This document shows, one piece after another, positions 1-11,400 of a stretch of DNA of 64,000 nucleotides; positions within the stretch are counted from its first letter, which is position 1, and every line of letters starts with the position of its first letter. Made by a program: the position numbers and the translations under genes. The notes under the pieces are model-generated. The model did not search any database. It saw only the letters and a program-made list of their open reading frames with translations, and had not been told where the DNA came from. The stretch is from Verrucomicrobiales bacterium (GTDB taxonomy: Bacteria > Verrucomicrobiota > Verrucomicrobiia > Limisphaerales > J093), in NCBI GenBank assembly GCA_015075445.1, contig JABTUJ010000023.1:79424-143423 (forward strand), given 5' to 3'.

Positions 1-912
1 GGGCAACTGCGCCAGCACCCCGTCGATTCGGGCCAGCACCTGCTCGGCCTGGGCCCAGGTCCAATCCGTCTCCTGCCAATGCGTGTCGAGCAGATCCCGA
101 TGCCGGCGAGCGTGTTGTCGCACCACCCGGCTCAGGCGCTTCATCTCCCGCAACACCCGCTTGCGCGCCCGCTTCGCGTCGGCCCGTTTGCCCGCCTGCA
201 CCATCGCGATGCACTGCTGGTTCATCGCCCGCAGAAACTGCTCCGGGGCCGGCATCCGGCGTTTGAGCCCGTGTGCCCGGATCAGGCCGGTGGCCTTCAT
301 CAACGTCCGCGTCGCGTCCCGCAGCAGCACCCAGTCCACGGGGAAATGGATGTCCGCGGCCACACACGTGCTGTCCATCCACACCGTGTCCAGTTCCAGT
401 TCGTTGGCCAGCCAGAGCCGGTTGAACCCCGTGGTGGCATCGGTCTCCCGCGCCGCCTGCACGAGCCGGCGGACCAGGGCCTGCACCTGCGCCTCCGGCA
501 GCCATTGGAAGTAGCGCGCCAACTGGCTCTTGCTCGGCACCCGCACTTCCTCCAAGCGATCCACCCCGCAGAACCACTGGAAGAGGGCGCACTCGGCCAG
601 CCGACGGCTCATCCCCCGAAAGTCCTCGCCCAGCAAGCGCTGCAGCACGTTGCAGCGCAGCGCCTGGGCACTGGTGCGCTGATACTTCGTCTGCTCGTGC
701 GTCGTGGGCACCCGCTCCGGGTCTCGGGCCAGCCATCCCGCCAAACTGCGCTCCACAAAGAGCGCTTCGACGCCGCTGAGTCGCAGGAGTTCATCGATCC
801 GGCGCAGCTCGGCTTCGAAGCGTTGATAGTCCACATTTCCCCGGACCGTGGGAAGGACTGGACGAAGTTCGCCTTGCAGCGGTATGATCTGGGCCATCGG
901 GCGTTGGTTCAT
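1..912 (-). CDS. DDE transposase of the DUF772 / IS5-IS1182-like type, 3' end beyond window
   Basis: The reverse strand is open from an ATG at 912 to the window edge (304 codons, no stop), so the gene is partial. The translation begins MNQRPMAQIIPLQGELRPVL. A helical N-terminal region with LQRLLGEDFRGMSRRLAECALFQ resembles the DUF772 domain. Around residue 180 comes ELELDTVWMDSTCVAADIHF, where the aspartate of MDST is the likely first DDE catalytic residue. A basic helical stretch follows (KRADAKRARKRVLREMKRLS), as in IS5/IS1182-like transposases. The later catalytic residues lie outside the window. The gene ends about 60 bp from the 3' end of the Rhs gene. The inverted end of the element could not be fixed; GGCAT...ATGCC copies lie at about 948-977. 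Family placement comes from motifs only. Confidence 0.75.
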   Translation of the reverse strand, partial: MNQRPMAQIIPLQGELRPVLPTVRGNVDYQRFEAELRRIDELLRLSGVEALFVERSLAGWLARDPERVPTTHEQTKYQRTSAQALRCNVLQRLLGEDFRGMSRRLAECALFQWFCGVDRLEEVRVPSKSQLARYFQWLPEAQVQALVRRLVQAARETDATTGFNRLWLANELELDTVWMDSTCVAADIHFPVDWVLLRDATRTLMKATGLIRAHGLKRRMPAPEQFLRAMNQQCIAMVQAGKRADAKRARKRVLREMKRLSRVVRQHARRHRDLLDTHWQETDWTWAQAEQVLARIDGVLAQLP

Positions 913-970
913 TGTATGTCTGACAAGAGCATAACGCACCGATTTCGGGCATGGGAGCCTTTTCTGGCTG

Positions 971-3900
971 CTATGCCCGTTTTTCTTTGGCGCAGCGCCT
1001 CAATACCCACGGGCCTCTCCTTCCGCTGGGACAAGCTCTAAAGTACATGCGTGCCTCAGCTTCAGCCACATCTTCTTGACGTCCTTCCATCACAAGGACC
1101 ACAAGTTCAAACGCCGCTCGAACAGCCTCTGCATATTTTACCGAGTACTTGCCAATGGACACAGTTTTGCACGCAAGATTCCCGAGGGTCACCACGTACT
1201 CTGCCAAGACAAAAATGGTCCCGGATGGGTCGGTGCTTGTGATAGGCTGATTTGCGGCATACCGATAAAGATTGTAGTCCATACCTGCAAAGCCAATCGG
1301 ATCAATACTTAAGAACCGGCCCAGCACAGCGTCATAATAGCGTGCGCGATAGTGCATGAGCTCAACCTCCGCATCCAGCTCTCGGCCGGTGATAGCAAAC
1401 CGGTCACTGACGATCGCGCCAGAATAAGCAACAATCCGACCGAAGCTTTCGTATGAGATGTGGTGTCTAACTGCTCCCGCAGAGTCGGCCATACCACGGA
1501 CCGTGCCAAGATTATCCGTGAGATACCAGACCGGGCCTTCGCCCGCTCTGTAGCGCGCGAGCATCTCGTCAACCCCGCTGCCTAGCAGGTAGTGAGCGGT
1601 GATGGCGCCGGTTGCGTTGGCGTCAACCCAAATGTGATCTTGATTGAGCAGGAAGTGCTCAATTGCGCTGTTCACAGTTTTTGCAATACGCTGGTTGAGC
1701 GCGTTGTAGGTGAACTCAACCGTCTGCCTGACTGTTCCGCTCGCGCTCTCGTCAACTACCCCTACCAGCCGATTGCGGTAGTCATACAGGTAGGCAGTAG
1801 TGGCACCAGTGGTACGGTTTGTGCGCGCCACGCGGCCACCTTCGGAATCGTAGGCGTAAGAGAAAGTGCCATCAGCGATGATCTGATTGTTCGTGCTCAC
1901 CACGTAGCCGCCGACAATACGATTCCCATTCAGGTCGTAGGTGTAGGATTCGTCGGGTTGAGTCGGGGGGTTGTAAACCGCGTTCGTCAACTGGCCGGTG
2001 AGGTCATAGCCGTAGGTTGTGAGTTGGGCATTGAGTGTGCGAGCGATGATTTGCTGCGCTGAGTCGCGAGTGTAGTGGTACGCGGCCAGGGTTTCACCGC
2101 TGCCGTTGGCGTGGAGGATGCCGGTCATGGCGCCGACGGGGTTGTAGTCGTAATGGCTCTGGCCGACGAGCTGCGTGCCGGCCACGTCAGCGAAGCGCAG
2201 GATGTTGGTCCGGAATCCGGCGGCGTCGTAGGCGAACTGGAGACTGACTCCCGGGATTTCGCCTCCCTGCCAGATGCGCTTGGCGAGCCGGTTCCGGGAG
2301 TCGTACTCGGACAGCACCTGGACGCCCCAATTGTCGGTCACGGACACGACGTTGGTCATGCCATCGTAGGTGTAGGTGAGGGTGAAGTCCGACAGCCCTT
2401 CGACGCCGCTTTGGATGGAACGTTCGAGGCGGTTGAGGGCGTCGAACTCGAAGGTCAGATGGCTGGCCGGGTCCACGGCGTTGGTCATGACGCCCAACGC
2501 GTTGAACCCGTAGGAGAGCGTCCGGACGGTGGTTTCGCCTTCCCACCAGACCTCGTTGGTGCGGCGGTTCAGGGCGTCGTAGCCGAAGGTCCGGCGGCGG
2601 CCGTTACGGTCAATGGCCTCGATGCGGTTCCCGTTGGGGTCGTAGGCGAAGAAGTTGGTGCGGCCCCAGGGATCCACCTGGTGGCTCAGACGGTTCGCGG
2701 CGTCGTAGTAGAAGCGGGTGGTGTTCGTGACCGGATCGGTCACCACGGTCCGGTTGCCGTGCGCATCGTAGTCGAAGCGGACCACCCCACCGTTGGCGTC
2801 GGTAATGGTGTTCGTCCGGTACATGGCGTCGTAGCCGTACCACGTCTGACGCCTGAGGGGATCGGTCACGACGATCAGCCGCGGGACCAGCCCGGTCCCG
2901 GTGAAGTTGACCAAATAGCCGTACTCGGTGCGGTTGCTAAGGGCGTCTTCGTGCCAGAGGAGGATTCCGAACCGATCGTAGTGGTAGGTGGTGGCGTGGC
3001 CAAGTTCGTTCTCTTCCCGGGTCAACTGGCCGTAGCCGTTGTAGTCGTAGAGGCGGAAGGTGCCGTCGGGATTGATGACCTTGCCAGGCTTGCCGCAGGA
3101 ACAGCCGCCCGTGTAGTCGTAGGTCGTGGTGTGACCGTTGAAGTCGGTGACGCTGGTGACGCGCCCCTGGGGGTCACGGGTGAACGCGGCCTGACCGCCC
3201 AGGGCGTTGAGAACGTTGGTCAGTTGGCCCCGGGCGTCGTAGCCGAACCGGGTGGTCCGACCGAGGGCGTCGGTGATCCGGGTGGGTCTATTGCGGGGGT
3301 TGTAGGCGATGGCGGTGACGTTGCTGAGGGCGTCCACGATGTTGGTGAGGTTGCCGCGGGCGTCGTAGCGACGCTCGGTCACGTAGCCGCGGCCATCCAC
3401 GGACTTCACCTGGTTGTTGTTCGTGTCGTACTCGAACCGGTTCGTGAAGTAGCCGGGCAACCACTTGGCGGTCTCGTTGCCGCGGTCGTCATACTGGCTG
3501 TAGGTGATGTGGCCGTTGGCGTCGGTGAACGTGCCAATGTTCTGGTCGAAGTCGAAGTCCTGCTGGACCGTGTTACCGGCGGCGTCGGTGATGGACTTGA
3601 GCCGACCGGCCTCGTCGTACTCGCTGCGGACGACTTCGCGGCCCAGCGGATCGGTGATGGTCTCGAGGTAATGCGGGCGGAGGGCGTGGTAGGCGTACCC
3701 GGTGGTGTTTGACCCCTGGTCGGTGAAGGCCCGCAGGTCGCCGGCATGGTCGTAGGTGTAGGTCAACACGTTCCCGGTGGGGTCCGTGATGCGGCTGATC
3801 CGGCCCAACGGATCGCGCTCGAACCGCACCCGCTGGTCGGGCTCCGTGGCCCCGGCCGGGTAGTGAGCGATGCCGCCCCGGGTATAGACGAGGCGGTTGC

Positions 3901-6641
3901 CGTTCGGGTCAGTGACGTTCTTGAGGCCCAGTCGCTCGTCGTACTCGTAAACCATGTTGTCTTTGGTTGTGAGCCGGTAGCCACTGGGATCGTAACCAAG
4001 GAACCCGAACAGGGGCACGGTGAACGTGCCGTCGCCGTTGATGACGAATCCCCCGCTGGTGTACGTGGGGAGCGGTTCCAGTTTGTCGTACACCCCGGGA
4101 TCGGAAGCGAAAGCGGGATTGTAGGTTTGGCCAAACAACAGGCTGTAGCCGGGGGGATATCCGAAGAAGGGGTTGCCGTCCGGGACCCTCGGTTTGAAGG
4201 CAAACCCGACCCGCCGGCCGTCGGGTGTGGTGAGATAAACCCGCGTGGCGGTCGTGAAGCTGCTTTCGTCGCCCATGAAGCCGAATCCGCCGCGTTTGCC
4301 GACTTCGAGGACCCTGGCGTCCTGGACGCCGAGCCGCCAGCCGAAGCCGAAGTCGCCTTTGCGGCGCGACTCCCGGCTGTCATAGACGCGCGTGACCGTG
4401 ATGGGTATGCCGGCCACCGGGATGCTGAGGTCGGTGAACTCGAGCCGGAACTCGCCGAACTTGAGGTCGCCGGTGACGTTGACGCCCACCCCCTCCTGCT
4501 GGCCCTTCCGGTTGGCGTCCAAGGCGGTCACCCGGATGACGTACATGCCGTTCAGCAACCGCGTGGGGTCAAACCGGCCGACAACGGCTTCGGCGATCTT
4601 GTGGGTGTTCGCGGGAACCGTGACGCGATTCAGGCGCTGGAAGTCGAGGCGGCGATCGGTCAACGCCATCTCGAAGTCCGCGGCGTCGGTGGTGAGCTCG
4701 GCATAGTCCACGATGTATTCGGAGAGCTCGACGTCGCTTTGGATGGACGCGGTGATGTCAATCGGCCGGGTGACTTCCGTGATGTTGGTGGGGCTGTGGA
4801 TGACGATGGAGATGGCACTCGCCGCGTTGGGATCCACCACGTTCACCTCGGTGGCCGCGCTGCCGGTGTTGCCTGAGTGATCGGAGGCTTCCCCAACGAC
4901 CTCCAAGCGACCGGATTGTGGGAACGGGACCATGGCCACGCCATCCTGGGAAACCGGGACGGGTTGTCCTCCAACCAGGAGCCGGCGCTCGGCCACGCCC
5001 ACGTTGTCGCTGGCCAGGACGGTGATGGCAACGGTGGTGCCGATGCGCACATAACGTCTGCCCTCGCTGTCGGTCAGGTTGTGCGCGACCGCGAGTTCGA
5101 CCACCGGGGCTTCCGTATCAGCCGCCACGGTGAGAGCAAAGGTCTGGGACACCTCGGCGCCAAACGCGTCGGTCACCACGACGGTGACCGGATGCTCGCC
5201 GATGTCCGAGATTGCGGGTGTCCAGACGAGCCGGCCGTAGGTATCCACCAGGAGTCCGTTGGGCGCTTCGGCCAAGGCGTAACTGAGAGGATCGCCTTCG
5301 GGGTCCGAGGCCACCACATCGTAGCGCCAGGTGAGGCTGGGGACGGCCTGGGTCGCCGGCTGCGAGGTGATGAAAGGTGCCTGGTTGGCGCGGACGCGCA
5401 CCGTGAATCGCTGGCCGGCACCGGCGCCGGCGGGGTCGCGGGCGACGACCACGAAGTCATGCACGCCGACCTGGTCCGGAGCGGGTGTCCAGCGCACGAA
5501 GGCCTCGGCCACACCATTGGCGGCGACGATGGGCTCGAGGACCACCCCGGGCGGTTGGACCAGGAGTTGGAGGCTGAGTGCATCGCCGTCAACATCGGTG
5601 GCCTTCACCCGGTAGAGATAGGGTCGGCCTGCGCCGGCGAGGGTCGGCGCCACCGAAACGATCACCGGCGGGTGGTTGGACTTCTGATCGGCGGCGTTCA
5701 GGCTGTATTGCTGCACGTCACTGCCACCGCGACCGTCTTCGACGCGGATGCGGATGACATGAACGCCCGTCTGGGCGGTCGCAGGTTGCCAGCGGACGAG
5801 GCCCGTGGTGGCATCAATGGTCATGCCCGCGGGAACCGCCGCCGCGAACGACCATTGTAGCCGGTCGCCATCCGGATCGCTGGCCCGGGGCGCGTAGAGG
5901 TAGGGCTCGCCCAGTTGGGCCGCCACCGGAGGCACCGAGGTAATCCGCGGCGAGCGGTTGACGGCGTTGACCGTGATTTCGAAGGTCTGCGTGTCGGATG
6001 CCAGGTAGGGGTCGGTGGCGCTGACGCTCACCTCGTGGGTCCCGAGCTGGTCGAGCCCCGGCGTCCAACGCAGCGTCCCCAGCAACGGATCGAGCGACAT
6101 GCCCCGTGGCCCCGACAACAGCGCCCACGTGACTGGGTCCTGGTCCGGGTCGTCCGCGATCAGGTCATACTGGTAGAGCTCGTCGAGAGTGGCCTGGGTG
6201 GGTGGGTTCGACACGATCAAGGGCGGTTCGTTCACGAGCGTTCCGCTCACAGTCACGGTGAACTCCTGCGTGACGGTTCCGCCGGGGCGACCGTCGCTGA
6301 CGGCAAGGGCCACCGCGTGAGTGCCGAATTGAGCCGCCACCGGGGTCCACTGCAACACCACCGACGGCCCAACGCGCAGGACGGGATCGGGCAGCGCAGC
6401 CGACATACCCTCAGGTCCGGCCACCAGCTCGAAGCTCAGCGGGTCGCCGTCGGCATCACGGGCCCGCGCCAAGTACGCGTACGGTATGCCCGGACTGGTC
6501 TGCGTGCGCGGCTGCGTGAGGAATTGTGGGGGCCGGTTGGGCGCCGACACCAGGACTTCAAGCTCAAAGCTCTGTGTCGCCTGCCCGCCCTCGGTGTCCT
6601 GGACAACAATCTGGATGGTGTGAGTGCCCGCCTGGGCTAGG
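971..6641 (-). pseudogene. Rhs/YD-repeat surface protein, 3' fragment (about 1890 codons), cut by an IS
   Basis: This is the C-terminal half of a giant secreted protein. It opens with at least five Ig/cadherin-like (He_PIG-type) modules carrying the signature NRPP.f.s.P...a.vg.pY.Y...A.DpdgDpl. A bacterial Ig-like module and an Rhs-type entry domain (ITVTRVYDSRE, GDFGFGWRLG) follow, then some 20 YD repeats (YDa.G..t...D..Gn). The Rhs core ends in RYYDAVLGRFLSIDPIGFAG and DPSG. After that comes an unrecognised tip of about 80 residues ending in KEKRA. In Rhs proteins this tip is often a toxin or effector; none was recognised here. The fragment has no normal start: its frame runs into the IS and meets a stop there. 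A GTG at 6550 could allow reinitiation. Read through the IS site, the frame joins the fragment at 8475-13132 without any change. Confidence 0.9.
6636..6641. repeat. Target-site duplication GCTAGG, left copy
   Basis: Six bases directly abutting the left end of the IS, identical to the copy at 8475-8480. Confidence 0.85.
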
Positions 6642-8474
6642 CCTCAAGGAAGCGCGATTTTTTAGCCGGAGTGAAAGAAAAGCTCGAAATGCACGTCAAC
6701 ATTGGCTGAAGTGAGCTTGCACAAAAACACTGCAGCCCATGAAACGAGCATTTCGAGTGAAGCGAAGCTACCGCAAGATCCTCCGCAACCGCAAGCGCCG
6801 AATCGAGCGGCGGCTCGCCCCCAAGAACTGGTCGGCGCAGGCCCAACCCATGCTGCGGGGTGGCAATATCCACTATGAGATGGGCGAGCGCTCCGGGGCC
6901 GTGGGCTGTGGGGGCGTGGGCGTCATTCATACCTTGGTGCAGCGGTTGGGCTTGGTGAAGGAGATCGATGAACACTTGCACCTGCTCAAGGTGCACTTGC
7001 CCTATCACGAGAGCGACCATGTCCTGAACCTGGCGTACAACATCCTGGCAGGGGGCGGGCGGCTCGAAGACATCGAACTGCGCCGACAGGACGAACAGTT
7101 CCTCAATGGCCTGGGGGCCCAGCGGCTGCCCGACCCCACCACGGCCGGGGATTTCACGCGGCGTTTTGCCCCGGCGGACATCCTCACGTTGCAGGAGTGC
7201 ATCAACCGCACGCGCCAACGGGTCTGGGCGAAGCAACCCGAGGGCTTCCTGGCCGAGGCGTTCATCGATGTGGATGGCTCGATCGCTGGCACCGACGGCG
7301 AGTGCAAGGGCGGGATCGGCCGCTCGTACAAGGGCATCTGGGGTTACCATCCGCTGGTGGTGAGCCTGGCCAACACCAAGGAAGTCCTCTACCTGGTCAA
7401 CCGTCCGGGCAACGTCCCCAGCCACGAAGACAGTGTCGCCTGGATTGACCGGGCCCTGGCGCTGGTGAAGCCGCACGCCGGCCAAGTGACGATCCGGGGC
7501 GACACCGACTTCTCGCACACCACGCAACTGGACCGGTGGGACGCCCAAGGGGTGAAGTTCATCCTGGGCCTGGACGCCCACCCCAAGGTGGTCGCCCTGG
7601 CCAGCGCCCTGCCGGCGGAGGCCTGGAGCAAGCTGGAGCGCCTGCCCAAGTACGAGATTCTCACCGAACCGCGCACCAAGCCCGACCGGGTCAAGGAGGC
7701 GATCGTGCGGGAGAAGGGCTTCGAGAACATCGTGCTGGTGGGGGAGGATGTGGCCGAGATCGAGTACCGGCCGGCGGCCTGCCAAAAGAGCTACCGGTTG
7801 GTGATCCTGCGCAAGAACCTGAGTGTGCAGCGGGGCGAGCGGGTGCTCTTCGAGGACGTGCGCTACTTCTTCTACCTGAGCAACCGCCGGGAGCTGGAGC
7901 TGCCGGCGGTGGTGGGTCATGCCAACGGTCGGTGCGACCAGGAGAACGTGGTGGCCCAGCTCAAGCATGGGGTCAACGCGATGCGGATGCCGGTCGATGA
8001 TCTCAACAGCAATTGGGCGTACATGGTGATGGCGGCGCTGGCCTGGAACCTGAAGGCGTGGTTTGCGCTGCTGGTGCCCGAGCGCGAACGGGGACTGGAG
8101 TTGTTGCGGATGGAGTTCCGGGGATTCCTGCAAGCGATCCTGCTCTTGCCTTGTCAGATCGTGCGGACGGCGCGCCGGATTGTGTGGAGGATTCTGAGTT
8201 ATAATCACTGGCTGAAGGATCTCTTTGCAACGTTCGAGCGGATCCAGGCGTTGGAACTGGGTTGAGTGGCTAAAGTCGAGCTGATGCTGACTCACATAGG
8301 AGTAGTGTGTTCACGCGCGGCGTCGCAAGGCGAAAATACAGGGAAAACAGCATAGTCGTCCGATGGGAGAGTCATTCTGGCACAGAAAACACCACAAGAT
8401 GTAGGAGAGCAAACTCGCATTGGCGTCTCGGGGATCGCTGACTGTTTAAGACACTCTAACTCGCTTGTTTTAGG
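6642..8474 (+). mobile_element. IS1380-family insertion sequence, complete, 1833 bp
   Basis: The ends read inward as CCTCAAGGAAGCG (left, from 6642) and CCTAAAACAAGCG (right, from 8474), an imperfect inverted repeat. Each end is flanked by GCTAGG (6636-6641 and 8475-8480), a 6-bp target duplication. A one-base shift in the boundary cannot be excluded because the flanks share extra C residues. The single transposase gene and the size fit the IS1380 family. Deleting 6642-8480 (1839 bp, divisible by 3) rebuilds the interrupted reading frame as ...WTPTLA-QAGTHTIQIV..., which proves the insertion point. The transposase is intact and the ends are clear, so the insertion looks fairly recent. Confidence 0.93.
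6739..8265 (+). CDS. IS1380 family transposase
   Basis: A 508-residue DDE transposase that would cut and rejoin the ends of the surrounding element. It starts at ATG 6739 (MKRAFRVKRSYRKILRNRKR, a basic N-terminus). IS1380-type motifs are AEAFIDVDGSIAGTDG (around residue 175, first catalytic Asp), YHPLVVSLANTKEVLYLVNR, TIRGDTDFSHT (around 255, second Asp) and GHANGRCDQENVVAQLKHG (around 400, the conserved Glu of the CDQEN signature). The length is close to that normal for the family and there is no frameshift, so the protein is probably active. It is transcribed opposite to the Rhs gene it interrupts. Confidence 0.93.
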   Translation: MKRAFRVKRSYRKILRNRKRRIERRLAPKNWSAQAQPMLRGGNIHYEMGERSGAVGCGGVGVIHTLVQRLGLVKEIDEHLHLLKVHLPYHESDHVLNLAYNILAGGGRLEDIELRRQDEQFLNGLGAQRLPDPTTAGDFTRRFAPADILTLQECINRTRQRVWAKQPEGFLAEAFIDVDGSIAGTDGECKGGIGRSYKGIWGYHPLVVSLANTKEVLYLVNRPGNVPSHEDSVAWIDRALALVKPHAGQVTIRGDTDFSHTTQLDRWDAQGVKFILGLDAHPKVVALASALPAEAWSKLERLPKYEILTEPRTKPDRVKEAIVREKGFENIVLVGEDVAEIEYRPAACQKSYRLVILRKNLSVQRGERVLFEDVRYFFYLSNRRELELPAVVGHANGRCDQENVVAQLKHGVNAMRMPVDDLNSNWAYMVMAALAWNLKAWFALLVPERERGLELLRMEFRGFLQAILLLPCQIVRTARRIVWRILSYNHWLKDLFATFERIQALELG

Positions 8475-8480
8475 GCTAGG
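8475..8480. repeat. Target-site duplication GCTAGG, right copy
   Basis: Six bases abutting the right end of the IS, matching 6636-6641. Confidence 0.85.
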
Positions 8481-11400
8481 GTTGGCGTCCAGCTCAACGC
8501 CGCGTCGTTGGCGCCGGGCGTTTCGGCCACCAGAGTCATTCCCGCGGGCGCATCGTCGCCGAGACGGAAAGTCAACGGCTGATTCTCGGAGTCTTGGGCG
8601 CGGACGTAGTACCAATAGGGCAGTTCAACCATGGCGGGTCCCGGCGGAAAGGAGGTAATGACGGGCGGTGTATTGGTCGGCAGGATGACAGGGATGTCAC
8701 CTGCCAAGACGAGGATCACGTATGATTGTGTGCCGACAGCACCCTGGCCATCGGTCGCCTGCACTGTGACGTTGTGCGGCCCAACGTCGCCGGGCCCGGG
8801 ACCCCAGCGGACCAACCCAGTCTCGGGAACAATTGTCATGCTCTCCGGGCCCTTCGCTAAGGAGTACGACAAAGGTTCACCATCGGGGTCGAATGCATCC
8901 GCGTCGTAAACATAAGTCGGCTCGGGAAGATCCCGACGGCTGAAGCCGGAGTACCGCACCTCGGCCTGCGAGTAGTTGTAGAACCCGAAAGCTCCAGAAT
9001 TGTAGCGATGATCCTCGACGTCGATGGTAGCGAGGGTCTCGGCTCCCTGGGAGACTGCTATCTGAATGCGTCCGCTCCCAAAGCGAAGGCGGAAGGAGTA
9101 CTCTACGAAGTTTCTCCAACGAACCTCGTTGTGGTGCAGCGTTCGGACTCGACCATTGGTCGGAAAGGTGTCGGACAAATCCGCAGCCGTGAGTCGAGTA
9201 TCCGCATCGACCACCTTTAAGGCCATGCCGGCATAAGCCGCGATGGAGGCCTCTGGAAACCCTTGACCACGCTTCCAATCGAACAGGTAAAAATGCTGGG
9301 TATCCTGATACCCAAAGACAAAACCAATGAAGTCATCATCGACCGAGCCCGTTGCGCCGGTATCCTCAACGCGGAATCGGCCCCAGACTTCGGCGTTCAC
9401 CAAACTGAAATCGCTGAAGAACATCGAGGCGCTGGCGTTCTCATACTGCTTCACAGAAGTGCCAGCGTCTTCGATGCGCCAGTCTGGAGCCTTGTTGATC
9501 CTACCCCAGCCGCCGCGAGTTCCCTCAAGCGTAACCACCTGCCAGTCGCTTAGTGCAACAGGGTGCTCCGTCTCAGTGGCATTGGTCGAAACCTGGGCTA
9601 ATGTGGTTGGTAGGGAGACAAAATACGGCGGCCGGTTGGCCGAGGGTTGCACGATATTCAGCAGGTAGCGCTGCTCTGCCGCTCCGCCGCGGCCGTCCTC
9701 GACCGAGAGCCGGACTTCGTGGGTCCCCACCTGGTCCGCCGCGGGTCCAAAGCCCATCGTCGCCGTCGCATTGTTCAGGCTTAGTCCTTCCGGACCGGAA
9801 ACAAGCGTATAGCTGAGCGAATCCCCATCGGGGTCGGACGCACTGAACCGATACGAGTAGGGTCTTCCGACGATCGCCTCAAGCACTGGCACGGAGGTGA
9901 ATTGCGGCGGTCGATTCAGTTGGCCCAGCACGAGCAGTTCGTAAGTGAACTGAACGCGGTTGGGGTTGTGGAACGCTAGAGTTCGAGGAAGGCTCACCTC
10001 ACCCGGAGCCAGGAAATCGGACGGCAGTCCTTCGGTGAAGTCGTAATAGGGGATCCCGTCGGCCGTGAGTCCGTCGCCACCCAGCACCTGGACCGTGGGA
10101 TCGCTGATCTGGGTGATCCCAACCAGCAGCGGGGCGCGGATGACGTAACTGCCGTGGTTGCGGAGCGCGACATCGCCATAGAGCGTTGTGGTCCAGTCGT
10201 TGAGGGTCGTGCGTCCGTACACGGGCTGAACACTCGCATTCACAACCTCATACCACTCCACACTGCTCATGTCTCCAATCCCGTAGACGGTGAGCGTTTC
10301 GGTTGTGACCTGACCGTAGCCGTCGGTGGCTGTAACCACGAGGACGTTACGGCCAGTAAGCACTTCGACCGTCGTGAAGAAGTTGCCCGCGCAATCTAAG
10401 GCTTCGACCGGTACTTCGTTGACCGCAACGAGGACGATCTGATTCGGCCTGGGATCCGGACTACTCGCGGGTCCTGGCTGCGCAGTGGCAACGCCGGCAA
10501 CGGGGAGCACGCCAGGCGGCCGTCTGGCGTTGTCCGCCGGCGTCTGTATGAACAGCACCGGCGGGAGTAGAGGCTCGCTCGGCAGAACGGTGACGACCCA
10601 GTTGTCGATGCCGCGGGTCATGCCGTAGCCTGAGCCTCTGATCATGCGATTTCCGACAGCGTAGCCCATCCTGATTGGCGCGCCACGCGCAGAGAAATCT
10701 GGCTGCACCCCATCAGGGAGGACATCTCCGTAGAGGTACGCCAGCGGATTGGTGTCGAAATTGGTGACGGTGAGACCCGTCTGCTCATAAGGACGCCATC
10801 CGGACGGGCCGTGGAATACCCCAGCTGGCACAGAGTAGAAAATGGTCCCGTTCTGTTCCAACAACAACTGCCATGCGGTGGCACCTGCTAGCGAATCCGA
10901 CCATGAGAGATCAGCCTGGATGGCGATTGAGCTGATTGCACCCGAATGGGAAGGATCATAAACAGCACGAGTGTGCAGGCCCCCCATGTAAATGACATCG
11001 CCGTAGATGCAGTTGTACTTGTGTTCGCGGTGACTACCGGGCGTGCCGCCAGTGCTTACATGGTGGCTGGTACCCGTTGAAGATAGCGGTGGAGGCGCTG
11101 AGACAAACGGATCATCACTCACGTGCAGGAAGTCAGTCCAGTCAGACTCCAGAAAGTCCCCGTCGCTAAAGCGCAGGGGTTCTGGTCCCAGCTCCAACCG
11201 CGTTGGCACTTCGCCTGCCGAGGCAGGGGGTGGCGAGGACGCCGCTCGTGGCGTTACGGTCTGAATGTTGCGCTGGCCGGCAGAGCCGGAACCATATGGT
11301 GCATCCGCGGGACCTCTCAGTGGGGAGAACGCGGGCGGCGGCGAGCCCGCGAAGAACGGCACTTCGATGTCCCCCACGAAGTGGAGGTCGAGGATCTCGA

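Noticed and set aside
2075..4876. Long forward open frames opposite the Rhs gene (545 and 376 codons)
   Set aside because: They are antisense to the YD repeats; the valine/glycine-rich repetitive composition mirrors those repeats and no start signal or domain is seen.
6637..8295. 552-codon reverse frame opposite the IS1380 transposase
   Set aside because: Shadow of the transposase gene: His/Gln/Pro-rich with no motif.
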